Assembly (NCBI RefSeq): GCF_030818905.1
Contig: NZ_JAUTAZ010000001.1
Location: forward strand, 1,054,001-1,118,000
From: Microbacterium sp. SORGH_AS_0888
Lineage (GTDB): Bacteria; Actinomycetota; Actinomycetes; Actinomycetales; Microbacteriaceae
Length of the DNA: 64,000 nt
Reading direction: 5' to 3'
Each line of letters opens with the position of its first letter. The first letter of the stretch is position 1. The notes below the pieces were generated by a model that saw only the letters and a program-made list of their open reading frames with translations, did not search any database and had not been told where the DNA came from. This document shows positions 7,498 through 15,342 of this stretch, in pieces. The position numbers and the translations under genes were made by a program.

Positions 7498-8229
7498 GTG
7501 AAGCCCTTCGTCCTGCTCGCGACCCGTGCCGAGGACGGTCCGGCCGACGAGGAGTACGAGCTGTTCCTGCGACACACGGGCCTGCGCGAGTCGGAGCTCC
7601 GCCGCATCCGGATGGAGGCCGGCCCGCTGCCGGACCTGGACCTCGACGGGCTCTCGGGCATCTTCGTCGGCGGCGGTCCTTTCAACGCCTCGGATCCCGA
7701 GGCGGCGAAGTCGCACGTGCAACGGCGCGTCGAGGCCGAGTTCGACGTCCTGCTGGATCGGGTCCTGGCGCGCGACTTCCCGTTCCTGGGCGCCTGCTAC
7801 GGCGTGGGGACCGTGGGGGCGCACGAGGAGGCGGAGATCGACCGCACCTACGGGGAGCCGATCTCGATCGTGCCGGTCACCCTCACCGCCGACGGCCGCG
7901 CCGACCCCCTCTTCGCCGGGATGCCGGCCTCCTTCGCCGCGTTCGTCGGCCACAAGGAGGCGGTCCGGCGCCTGCCCTCGCACCTGACGCTCCTCGCCTC
8001 TTCCCCGACCTGCCCCGTCCAGGCGTTCCGCGCCGGGACGAACGTGTACGCGACGCAGTTCCACCCCGAGCTCGACGTGGACGGGATCACGACCCGCATC
8101 CACGCCTATGCCGGATTCGGCTACTTCGCCGCCGACGAGCTCGATCACACGCTCGCCGCTGTCCGGAGGACGTCCGTGACCGAGCCGTCGCGGATGCTCC
8201 GCACCTTCGTCGGACGCTACGCCCGCTGA
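7498..8229 (+). CDS. class I glutamine amidotransferase-domain protein
   Basis: A 243-residue protein starting MKPFVLLATRAEDGPADEEY. The nucleophile elbow is FLGACYGVGTVG (Cys near residue 100) and the catalytic His-Glu occurs in TQFHPELD near residue 190, so the Cys-His-Glu triad is complete. It is a stand-alone GuaA-N/YxeK-like amidotransferase that releases ammonia from glutamine or hydrolyses a gamma-glutamyl amide; no synthase partner lies next to it. The GTG start is supported by TACAAT 7 nt upstream. The 3' end overlaps the convergent BrkB-type gene by 13 bp. Confidence 0.8.
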   Translation: MKPFVLLATRAEDGPADEEYELFLRHTGLRESELRRIRMEAGPLPDLDLDGLSGIFVGGGPFNASDPEAAKSHVQRRVEAEFDVLLDRVLARDFPFLGACYGVGTVGAHEEAEIDRTYGEPISIVPVTLTADGRADPLFAGMPASFAAFVGHKEAVRRLPSHLTLLASSPTCPVQAFRAGTNVYATQFHPELDVDGITTRIHAYAGFGYFAADELDHTLAAVRRTSVTEPSRMLRTFVGRYAR

Positions 8230-9275
8230 TCCCGGGCGGACTTGCGGGGCGCGGCCGCCGTGACACGCTCCTCGTGTTCCGCCTCCTGCGCCGCACGCAG
8301 CTCGTCCGCCGCCGCCTGGACGGCGGCCTCGGCGCGCCGCACGCGCCGCTGCGCGAACGTCGCCGCCCCGTACCGCTCGCGCACCCTGTCCTCGTGCTCC
8401 TCGGCGCCGGTGACGATGTAGGCGGCGGCGATGAGGATGACCTGTGCCGACAGGTTGAGCCACAGCAGCAGGGCGATGAGGGAGGCGAAGGTGGCCAGCA
8501 GCGGGTTGGCGGCGGCGCCGCCGACGAACAGGCCCGAGAGCCGCTGCAGGACCACCAGGCCCACGCCGCCCCAGAGCGCGCCCGTCCAGAGCGCCCGGGC
8601 CGGCGCCCGGACGCCGGCGAGAAAGCGGAACGCGACGACGATCGTCACGGTGTTCAGCGCGAGCATCACCACGAGCGTGGCGGCCTGCCCGGCAGCCTGC
8701 GCGATCCAGGAGTCCGACGAGAGGCCGAGCCAGCCCGTCACGGTCGCGATCGACAACGACGCGACGAAGCCGACGACGGCGGAGGCGACCAGGAGCGCAC
8801 CGAGGATGACCGCCAGCAGGAGGTTGCGCAAGAGCACCCAGAGGAAGAACGTGTCGTCGTGCACCTTGCCCGCGATCGTGCGGAACGCGGCCCGCAGCGA
8901 CCCGATGGCCCCGATGGCCGCGCCGACCAGACCGATGATCGAGACGATCCCGGCCGTGGCGAGCCCGCTCGAGGCGGCACCGAAGTCGATGACGTCACCG
9001 ATGCCGGGGATCGTGCGCTGGATCGCCTCCTGCAAGGCCTCCAGCGCGTCGGGGTTCCCCGCCAGCCACAGCCCGGCGAACGAGAAGCCGAGCAGCACGG
9101 CCGCGAAGAGACTGAACAGCGCACGGTAGGTGACGCTGTCGGCGAGCGCCGGCCCGCGGCTCTCGCTGTAGCGCAGGAAGGCACGCACCGCCGTGCGCTG
9201 CAGGGCCCAGGCGATGATCCGCGGGATCGGGCCCGGACGCGCGCCGGAGGGGGCGGGGATGTCGCGCTCGCTCAT
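8217..9275 (-). CDS. YihY/BrkB-family membrane protein
   Basis: A 352-residue inner-membrane protein. A conserved N-terminal stretch (RYSESRGPALADSVTYRALFSLF) leads into about six membrane helices, followed by a charged, probably coiled-coil tail (residues about 300-352, ending KSARDQRA). YihY/BrkB proteins are widespread but functionally unsettled; the old ribonuclease BN label is not reliable. TAGCGT ends exactly 6 nt before the ATG (9282-9287), so the transcript is probably leaderless. Confidence 0.85.
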   Translation of the reverse strand: MSERDIPAPSGARPGPIPRIIAWALQRTAVRAFLRYSESRGPALADSVTYRALFSLFAAVLLGFSFAGLWLAGNPDALEALQEAIQRTIPGIGDVIDFGAASSGLATAGIVSIIGLVGAAIGAIGSLRAAFRTIAGKVHDDTFFLWVLLRNLLLAVILGALLVASAVVGFVASLSIATVTGWLGLSSDSWIAQAAGQAATLVVMLALNTVTIVVAFRFLAGVRAPARALWTGALWGGVGLVVLQRLSGLFVGGAAANPLLATFASLIALLLWLNLSAQVILIAAAYIVTGAEEHEDRVRERYGAATFAQRRVRRAEAAVQAAADELRAAQEAEHEERVTAAAPRKSARDQRA

Positions 9276-9338
9276 GCGTTCACGCTAGCGCCGGTCGGCC
9301 CGCGGCACGGATGCGCTTGACAGCGGCGTGCACCGCGC

Positions 9339-9821
9339 TCAGGTCGGCAGCGCGTGCGAGGCGATGCCGATCCAGGCGCCCAGCAGCATCCAGGGCCCGA
9401 ACGGGATGCGGGTGCGCCGGTCGCCGCGCCGGGTCGCGAGCACGACGAGCGAGAACATCCCGCCGACGAGGAATCCCGCGACCGCGCCGATCAGCAACGG
9501 ATCCCAGCCGAGATAGGCGAGGAGGAGGCCGATGAGCCCGGCGAGAGTGACGTCTCCCCCGCCCAGTCCCCCCGGCTGCGCCAGCCGCAGCGCCAGGTAG
9601 AAGGCGAACAGGGCGAGCATGCCCCCGAGCGCCCGCAGGAACGCCCCGCCGTCGCCCCGGGCGACCGAGGCCGCTCCCAGCAGCAGCCAGGCGACCGGGT
9701 AGGAGGGCAGCACGATCGCATGCGGCAGCCGGTGGACGCGCAGGTCGATGAGGGCGAGCACGACGCTCACGACGGCGAAGGCCGCGTAGGCGACGAGCGT
9801 CGCGAGGTCCCCGACGTCCAT
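9339..9821 (-). CDS. A24-type prepilin peptidase, short form
   Basis: A 160-residue polytopic protein with both aspartates of the A24 aspartic protease family: ALIDLRVHRLP early and PGGLGGGDVTLAGLIGLL (GxGD motif) in the middle. It lacks the N-terminal cysteine methylase domain, as do CpaA/TadV-like peptidases. It cleaves type IV or Tad prepilins at the membrane. No pilus gene is in the window. The start lies 2 bp after the glycosyltransferase stop, so the two are co-transcribed. Confidence 0.8.
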   Translation of the reverse strand: MDVGDLATLVAYAAFAVVSVVLALIDLRVHRLPHAIVLPSYPVAWLLLGAASVARGDGGAFLRALGGMLALFAFYLALRLAQPGGLGGGDVTLAGLIGLLLAYLGWDPLLIGAVAGFLVGGMFSLVVLATRRGDRRTRIPFGPWMLLGAWIGIASHALPT

Positions 9822-9823
9822 GG

Positions 9824-10609
9824 TCAGCGCCCGTAGTGCGGAGCCAGGTCGTCCGGCTCGCCCCAGGGCTCGGGGGGCTGGTCCTCCCGCACCGCCGCGC
9901 GGAACCGCCCCCGCGGCCAGCTGGCGGCGAACGTCGGCACGACGCGCCACACCCGGCGGGCGAGCGCCCGCACCGAGGTGATCGGCCGCGCCGACACCGG
10001 CATCCGCAGATCCCTGTCCCATCGGACGCCGTCGGACGCGCGCAGATGGATGGTCAGGTCGAGGTCGTCGTGGACGCGGGCGTCGTCACGCCGGACCTCT
10101 GTGCGCACGCGTTCCCAGATCGCGGTCCGCATCGCGAAGTTCGACCCGAACACGAGCGGGATCCCCAGCCAGGCCTTGACCCAGAACCGGCCCCCGCCGA
10201 TGTACCAGTGCGCGCCGAGGTACGCCCGCACGGGATCGACGTCGTAGAACTGTGCGCCGCCGGTGAGCACACCGAGCCCGGGGTCGGCGAGGAAGGCCCG
10301 CTCGATGCGCGCGATCCAGTCCGGGTGCGGCCGCGAATCGGCGTCGATCCGGGCGATCACGTCCGCGCGGTCACGGACCAGGTCGTAGCCGGTGGCCGCG
10401 GCCGGCCAGATCCCGACCCGCGGCTGCTCCGCCAGCTCGACCCCGTGTCGACGCGCGACGTCGGCGGAGTCGTCGGTGCTCGCGTTGTCGACCACCAGCA
10501 CGAGATCCGCCGGCCGGGTCTGCGCCGCGAGCGCCGTCAGACAGGCATCGAGCATATGGGCGTCGTCACGACACGGGATGACGACCGCGATGCGGATCGG
10601 GCTCGGCAC
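9824..10609 (-). CDS. family 2 glycosyltransferase
   Basis: A 261-residue GT-A fold enzyme. It opens with IAVVIPCRDDAHML, shows VVDNASTDDSADVAR, and has the metal-binding acidic motif ARIDADSRP near residue 95 with a later acidic HDDLDL. It uses an activated sugar to build a cell-surface glycan or glycolipid; the acceptor is unknown. The GTG start is set by TAGGGT (10616-10621) ending 6 nt upstream, indicating a leaderless mRNA. The prepilin peptidase gene follows immediately. Confidence 0.8.
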   Translation of the reverse strand: MPSPIRIAVVIPCRDDAHMLDACLTALAAQTRPADLVLVVDNASTDDSADVARRHGVELAEQPRVGIWPAAATGYDLVRDRADVIARIDADSRPHPDWIARIERAFLADPGLGVLTGGAQFYDVDPVRAYLGAHWYIGGGRFWVKAWLGIPLVFGSNFAMRTAIWERVRTEVRRDDARVHDDLDLTIHLRASDGVRWDRDLRMPVSARPITSVRALARRVWRVVPTFAASWPRGRFRAAVREDQPPEPWGEPDDLAPHYGR

Positions 10610-10638
10610 AGCCTCACCCTACCCGCGGCTGCGGGGAC

Positions 10639-11547
10639 TCAGCCCGTGATGTACACAGGCGTTCCGAGCGGCAGCTGCGACAGCCGGGCGGTTGTCGCCG
10701 CATCCACGCGGATGCAGCCGTTGGAGATCGCCCCCGAGCGGTCGTCGTGATAGTGCAGCGCCGTGACCGCCACGGCGGCGCCGTCGAAGCCCGCAAGGGT
10801 GGGCGACTGGATGCCGAGGTAGATCAGCGGATTGCCGCGCGTGTAGCCGAAGGCGGGCACGACCGCGGTGTGCATGATGAACGTCCTCCCGAGCGGCGTC
10901 GGCGTGCCGTCCGCGCCGGAGCCGAAGTCGGTCGCCACCGTCTCCACCCCGGCAGGGGTCACGATCGCGATGGTGCGCGTCGAGAGATTGACCTCGACGT
11001 GCGCGTCGTTGCTCTGCACGACGACGTCCGCCGCGCGCAGCCACCCCGTGAGCTGGGCGGGGTTGCCCTCGGGAGGGGTCCCCTGCCGGCCGCTGAGCAT
11101 GACACGGACCCAGTTGTCCTCGCGCCGGATGACGGGGACGGTCGTGCCGCCGAAGGTGAGAGCGGCCGGCAGCACGGCGACCGGCTTCCCGCCGGGCTCG
11201 GCGAACACCGGGATCGCGTCCGTCGCGGGGTGGGCCATGAGGCCGGTCGGGGCGCCGCGCGGATCGTCGTCGACCGGGAGCGCGGGGTTGACGGCGAACA
11301 CATCGGCGGTCGGCAGGCCCGCGAGGTCGTACGCCGCCGTGTCGGCGGCGGGCCCGGTCGGGGTGGGCGCCGGCGTGGGCGAGGCGGCGACGGTCGGGGT
11401 CACCGTCGACGCGGGCGCCGCCACGGCCGGCGGAGCGCTGCGCGAGACTGCGACGCCGATGCCGAGCGCGCCCGCGGCGGCGACCACGATCGCGGCGGCG
11501 ATGGCCAGCGGGACGACGCGGCGGCGTGCGCTCGAGACGGGAGGCAT
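10639..11547 (-). CDS. L,D-transpeptidase (YkuD), exported
   Basis: A 302-residue protein with an N-terminal membrane/signal segment (VVPLAIAAAIVVAAAGALGI), an Ala/Pro/Thr-rich spacer, an SH3-like region (about 85-175) and a C-terminal YkuD domain with the catalytic signature ALHYHDDRSGAISNGCIRV (Cys near residue 278). It forms 3-3 peptidoglycan cross-links or attaches proteins to the wall. The start is uncertain: GGAGG lies 12 nt before this ATG, and a nearer ATG is out of frame. It is separated from the glycosyltransferase by about 30 bp. Confidence 0.85.
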   Translation of the reverse strand: MPPVSSARRRVVPLAIAAAIVVAAAGALGIGVAVSRSAPPAVAAPASTVTPTVAASPTPAPTPTGPAADTAAYDLAGLPTADVFAVNPALPVDDDPRGAPTGLMAHPATDAIPVFAEPGGKPVAVLPAALTFGGTTVPVIRREDNWVRVMLSGRQGTPPEGNPAQLTGWLRAADVVVQSNDAHVEVNLSTRTIAIVTPAGVETVATDFGSGADGTPTPLGRTFIMHTAVVPAFGYTRGNPLIYLGIQSPTLAGFDGAAVAVTALHYHDDRSGAISNGCIRVDAATTARLSQLPLGTPVYITG

Positions 11548-11606
11548 GCTTCCATGGTCGCCTCCGATCCCCCACCGTGCAATCCGATGCGGCGTGGCGG
11601 GCTCGC

Positions 11607-12629
11607 TCAGCCGGCGCGAGGACGGCGGATCGCCGCGGAGCCGACCGCGACGGCCGTGCCGATGAGGACCCCGATCACGGTGTCCAGCACGCGGTCCCGC
11701 AGCAGCTGGGCGGGATCGGCGGGCACCGCCAGCTCGATCATGAGCAGCGCGAGCGGGGTGATGAAGACCATCGCGATGCCGTAGTTGCGGCTGATGAAGA
11801 GCTCGGCACCCATCTGGCACAGGACGGCGACGGCGATGGTCGCGACCGGGGGCAGGTGGAGGGAGAGGAGCCCGGCCGCGACGAGGACGCCCGCGAGCGT
11901 GCCCGCGAGCCGCTGCACGCCCCGCGCGATGCGGGCGTTCACGTGCGGGCCGCCGAGCGCCGCGACGGCGGCGACCATCGCCCAGTACCAGTGCGTGCCG
12001 ACGAAGGTGAGCCCCGCGATGCCCGCGAGCGCGGCGCCGACCCCCACGGTCGCCGCGACGACGGCGTCGACGGGTGCGGGACGCCGTTCCGCGGGCGCGA
12101 GGAGGACCCTCGGCCCGCGCCGGACCGCGGCGATCGTCGCCGTCACGAGCACGCTGAACACGGCGCCGGCGCCGCCGACCACGAGAACCTCGACGAAGCC
12201 GAGCGGGTCCGCCGGCAGGGTCGCCGTGGCCCCCGCCGCGAACACCGCGAACAGGGCCCCCGGCGGGTGCCAGCGCGCCGCCTGCGCGAGGGCGGTCACG
12301 GCAGCGGCGACGGCGGCCACCACGATGACGGAGACGATGGCGGGAACGCCGGACACGGCGAGCGCGGTGCCGATGAGCATGGCGGCGATCATCGTCCCGC
12401 CCGCGGCCAGCTGCATCCGGACCCTGTCCGCGTAACGGTCGAACCGACCGTAGAGCCCGGCGAACGCGCCGAAGGTCGCGTAGACGCTGAGGTCGAGCCG
12501 GCCGAGGGCCCACAGTGCGAGCAGCGGAACCGCGACGCTCACGGCGGCGCGGATCGCGACGCGGTGGTCACCGCGGTGGGGGGCGATGCGGACGGTTCCG
12601 GTCCAGATCCGCTGCAGTCGATCGCCCAC
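11607..12629 (-). CDS. FUSC-family membrane protein
   Basis: A 340-residue protein with two sets of membrane helices separated by a soluble linker (RRGPRVLLAPAERRPAPVDA), the repeat layout of the FUSC/aromatic-acid exporter family. The second half has the typical GPHVNARIARGVQRLAGTLAGV and ISRNYGIAMVFITPLAL stretches. It probably exports small aromatic or amphipathic compounds; the substrate is unknown. I choose GTG at 12629 because TACCAT (12636-12641) ends exactly 6 nt upstream; an ATG at 12725 would overlap the divergent gene start and promoter. Confidence 0.75.
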   Translation of the reverse strand: MGDRLQRIWTGTVRIAPHRGDHRVAIRAAVSVAVPLLALWALGRLDLSVYATFGAFAGLYGRFDRYADRVRMQLAAGGTMIAAMLIGTALAVSGVPAIVSVIVVAAVAAAVTALAQAARWHPPGALFAVFAAGATATLPADPLGFVEVLVVGGAGAVFSVLVTATIAAVRRGPRVLLAPAERRPAPVDAVVAATVGVGAALAGIAGLTFVGTHWYWAMVAAVAALGGPHVNARIARGVQRLAGTLAGVLVAAGLLSLHLPPVATIAVAVLCQMGAELFISRNYGIAMVFITPLALLMIELAVPADPAQLLRDRVLDTVIGVLIGTAVAVGSAAIRRPRAG

Positions 12630-12711
12630 CTCCCGATGGTAGCCCGGCTCCCTGCTCCCCCGGCCGCGCCCTCGTTCGCCGCGCGCGTGCGCCCCGCGCC
12701 CGGACGCCGGG

Positions 12712-12717
12712 TAGGCT
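12712..12717 (+). promoter_or_regulatory. -10 element of the 12724 gene (leaderless)
   Basis: TAGGCT ends exactly 6 nt before the ATG at 12724. Confidence 0.5.
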
Positions 12718-12723
12718 CGCGGC

Positions 12724-13023
12724 ATGCACTGGACGGATGAGGCGGCGGAGCAGCTCGAGAAGATCCTGCACGACCCGCTGGCGGACGCCGTGAGGGGCCA
12801 GGCCGAGGTCGTCTCCGTCTCCGCGCCGTCGGGCCGCGGCCGCTACCAGGAGGCGACGGTCGAGCTCGAGCTCTCCGCGCCGGGGCTGCCCGGAAGCCGG
12901 ATCACGACGACCGGCGTGTTCGCCGTGAAGGCGTGGCCGACCGTCGGCTTCCGTGCGCCCGCCAGGGTCCCGCCCTCCGATCCGGCCTCGGCCGAGGTCG
13001 ACTGGAGCGCGCTCGCCGGCTGA
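12724..13023 (+). CDS. conserved hypothetical protein
   Basis: A 99-residue soluble protein, MHWTDEAAEQLEKILHDPLA at the N-terminus, then a beta-rich middle (ATVELELSAPGLPGSRITTTGVFAVKAWPTVGF). No membrane segment, metal motif or known domain is evident. The start is well supported by TAGGCT 6 nt upstream. It stands alone between the divergent FUSC gene and the amine oxidase. Confidence 0.7.
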   Translation: MHWTDEAAEQLEKILHDPLADAVRGQAEVVSVSAPSGRGRYQEATVELELSAPGLPGSRITTTGVFAVKAWPTVGFRAPARVPPSDPASAEVDWSALAG

Positions 13024-13112
13024 GCACGCGCCCGCGCTTCGCGCGCGGTGGACGCGGTCCCCCCCGGGCGTCTCGGCGCTAAGGTCGATGCCACCGGCGA
13101 AGGGGGCCTGGG

Positions 13113-14453
13113 GTGGAACGGGTGGACACGATCGTGGTCGGCGCCGGCGTGGCGGGGCTCGCCGCCGCTCGCGTGCTCGCCGGGGCGGGCCGGCGCGTGG
13201 CGGTGCTCGAGGCCCGTGACCGCGTGGGGGGACGGGTCTGGACCGTCCGCGACGGCGACGAGGCGACGGATCTCGGCGCCTCCTGGATCCACGGCGTCGC
13301 CGGCAGCCCGGTCGCCGCCGCCGCCGAGGCGCTCGGCATGCGCACGGTGGAGTTCACGGTCGGCGGCTACCAGCCCGACAGCCGCCCCATCGCCTACTAC
13401 GGTCCGGACGCTGCGCGGCTGACGGATGCCGAGGCGCGGCGGTTCGCGGACGACATCCACGCCGTCGACGCCACGCTCGGCCCCGTCATCGCCCGCTCGC
13501 CGAGCCATGCCTCCTACCGCGACGTGACGGAGGAGGCGCTCGGCGCGCAGGGGTGGGACGCACAGCGCATCGAGCGGGTGCGCGAGTACCTGCAGCACCG
13601 CAGCGAGGAGCAGTACGGGGTAGCGATCGAGGACCTCGCCGCCCACGGTCTGGACGACGACGCGATCGACGGCGACGAGGTCGTGTTCCCGGACGGGTAC
13701 GACGCGCTTCCCCGCGCGCTCGCCAGCGGACTCGACATCCGGCTCTCGACGCCCGTCTCGCACCTGCGGTGGTCGCCCGCGGGCGTCGAGGCGACGACGT
13801 CCGCGGGCGTCCTCTCTGCCGCGCACGCGATCGTGACGCTGCCGGTGGGCGTGTTGCGATCGGGGGACGTCGTGATCGAGCCGCCGCTGCCGGAGCCGGT
13901 CGCCGGAGCTCTCTCACGGCTCGAGATGAACGCCTTCGAGAAGGTGTTCCTGCGCTTCGACACGCGGTTCTGGGACGAGGACGTGTACGCGATCCGGCAA
14001 CAGGGGCCGGCGGGGGCCTGGTGGCATTCCTGGTACGACCTCACGGCGCTGCACGGGACGCCCACGCTGCTGACCTTCGCGGCCGGTCCCGCGGCCAGGG
14101 CGGTGCGCGCCTGGTCGGACCGGCGCATCGCGGACGCGGTGCTCGCCCCGCTGCGCCGACTGTACGGCGAGCGGGTACCCGGTCCCCGGCGCGTGCACGT
14201 CACCCGTTGGCAGGACGATCCCTTCGCTCGCGGTTCCTACGCCTACATGACGCGGGGATCCACGACCGCGGACCACGACGACCTGGCGACCCCCGTCGGC
14301 GGGGTCCTCCACCTGGCGGGCGAGGCGACCTGGACGGACGATCCCGCGACCGTCACCGCCGCCCTGTGCTCGGGCCATCGCGCCGCATGCCGCGTGCTGG
14401 GCACGGCCCTCCCGATCCGACGGGTCTGGCGGGACGCCCCCGCGGCACCCTGA
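13113..14453 (+). CDS. FAD-dependent amine oxidase
   Basis: A 446-residue flavoprotein of the monoamine/polyamine oxidase family. The dinucleotide-binding motif VVGAGVAGLAAARVLAGAG is at residues 8-26, followed by LEARDRVGGRVWT and TDLGASWIHG, both typical of the family. Near the C-terminus HLAGEATWTDDPATVTAAL is the second FAD-contact motif. It oxidises a primary, secondary or polyamine to aldehyde and hydrogen peroxide; the substrate cannot be read. The GTG start has GAAGGGGG upstream, with a possible TAAGGT -10 at about 13081. It lies 50 bp ahead of the siderophore-interacting gene, which has its own -10. Confidence 0.85.
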   Translation: MERVDTIVVGAGVAGLAAARVLAGAGRRVAVLEARDRVGGRVWTVRDGDEATDLGASWIHGVAGSPVAAAAEALGMRTVEFTVGGYQPDSRPIAYYGPDAARLTDAEARRFADDIHAVDATLGPVIARSPSHASYRDVTEEALGAQGWDAQRIERVREYLQHRSEEQYGVAIEDLAAHGLDDDAIDGDEVVFPDGYDALPRALASGLDIRLSTPVSHLRWSPAGVEATTSAGVLSAAHAIVTLPVGVLRSGDVVIEPPLPEPVAGALSRLEMNAFEKVFLRFDTRFWDEDVYAIRQQGPAGAWWHSWYDLTALHGTPTLLTFAAGPAARAVRAWSDRRIADAVLAPLRRLYGERVPGPRRVHVTRWQDDPFARGSYAYMTRGSTTADHDDLATPVGGVLHLAGEATWTDDPATVTAALCSGHRAACRVLGTALPIRRVWRDAPAAP

Positions 14454-14491
14454 GCCGCGCGGGCGGACGTCCGGGGCCGACACGACCGGAG

Positions 14492-14497
14492 TAGGTT
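14492..14497 (+). promoter_or_regulatory. -10 element of the siderophore-interacting gene
   Basis: TAGGTT ends 6 nt before a GTG at 14504. This selects 14504 over the GTG at 14498, which directly abuts the motif. Confidence 0.45.
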
Positions 14498-14503
14498 GTG
14501 AGG

Positions 14504-15295
14504 GTGACCTTACCCACGCCTCGTTTCACGCTCGAGCGGCACCCCCTCGACCTGCGATTCCGGTTCGCCCGACTTGTGGAGCGCGTGTCGCTGAGCCCCG
14601 ACTACGTGCGACTCCGTGTCGGCGGCGGCGATCTGGAGGGGTTCGGCGCGGCGAGCGCGGACGACGACCACGTGCGGCTCTTCTTCCCCTCGGAGGACGT
14701 CGACACGGTCGACGCGATGCGCGCGCAGCCGAGCCGTGAGTTCACGCCGCTCGCGTGGGGCGGGTCCGGCGAGCGGGCGTGGCTCGACCTGGAGTTCGCG
14801 CTCCACGGCGACGACGGCGTCGCCGGCGTGTGGGCGGCCACCGCCCCGATCGGCGCACAGATCGGTGTCGGCGGGCCGCGGGGGACGATCGCGATCGATG
14901 GCGAGCCCGATGCCTGGTTCCTCGCCGCGGACGAGACCGCGATCGCACAGGTCCGCCGCTACTGCCGACGGATGTCGCCATCGAGCACGGGGCGCGTGCT
15001 CATCGAGGTGGCGGACGCCGCGCGCGAGCTCGCGATCGAGTCCCCCGTCCCGGTGGAGTTCGTGCACCGCGGCGCTGACGCGCCGGGCTCCGCCCTCATC
15101 CGCCGCCTCGAGGCGCTCGATGCCGTCGACCGACCCGGCGGGGACGTGTTCGTCTTCGTCGCCGCGGAGCAGTCGATCGTCAGGACGGGCAGGGCGCTCG
15201 CACTGGAGCGGTGGGGGCTCGACGCCGAGAAGGTCGTCATCAAGGGGTACTGGAAGTCGGAGGAGACCGGCGCGAGCTTCCACGCCGCGCACTGA
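14504..15295 (+). CDS. siderophore-interacting protein (ferric-siderophore reductase family)
   Basis: A 263-residue FAD/NAD(P)H oxidoreductase of the SIP/ViuB family. The FAD-binding beta-barrel covers roughly residues 10-125 (SPDYVRLRVGGGDLEGF, DHVRLFFP, FTPLAW) and the SIP domain covers 130-260 (WFLAADETAIAQVRRYC, FVFVAAEQSIVRTGR, IKGYWKSEETGASFH). YWKxGE-like C-terminal motifs are standard for the family. It reduces Fe(III)-siderophore in the cytosol to release Fe(II). Convergent with the HtaA gene, it belongs to an iron-acquisition neighbourhood. I find no full DtxR box in front of it. Confidence 0.9.
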   Translation: MTLPTPRFTLERHPLDLRFRFARLVERVSLSPDYVRLRVGGGDLEGFGAASADDDHVRLFFPSEDVDTVDAMRAQPSREFTPLAWGGSGERAWLDLEFALHGDDGVAGVWAATAPIGAQIGVGGPRGTIAIDGEPDAWFLAADETAIAQVRRYCRRMSPSSTGRVLIEVADAARELAIESPVPVEFVHRGADAPGSALIRRLEALDAVDRPGGDVFVFVAAEQSIVRTGRALALERWGLDAEKVVIKGYWKSEETGASFHAAH

Positions 15296-15297
15296 CG

Positions 15298-15337
15298 GCG
15301 CTCGCCCGGCCCCCGGCATCCGGGACCGGGCGAGCGC
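15298..15337. terminator. bidirectional terminator hairpin
   Basis: Outer stem GCGCTCGCCCGG (15298-15309) pairs perfectly with 15326-15337, and an inner CCCGG/CCGGG pair extends it. It lies between the convergent siderophore-interacting and HtaA genes. Confidence 0.7.
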
Positions 15338-15342
15338 GCGTC

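Noticed and set aside
7308..9320. 670-codon plus-strand frame over the GATase and BrkB genes
   Set aside because: Covers two independently supported genes in other frames and reads as charged low-complexity sequence.
14492..14512. Possible iron box before the siderophore-interacting gene
   Set aside because: TAGGTTGTGAGGGTGACCT keeps only one half site; aligned to the 19-bp consensus it matches about 7 positions, so it is not called.
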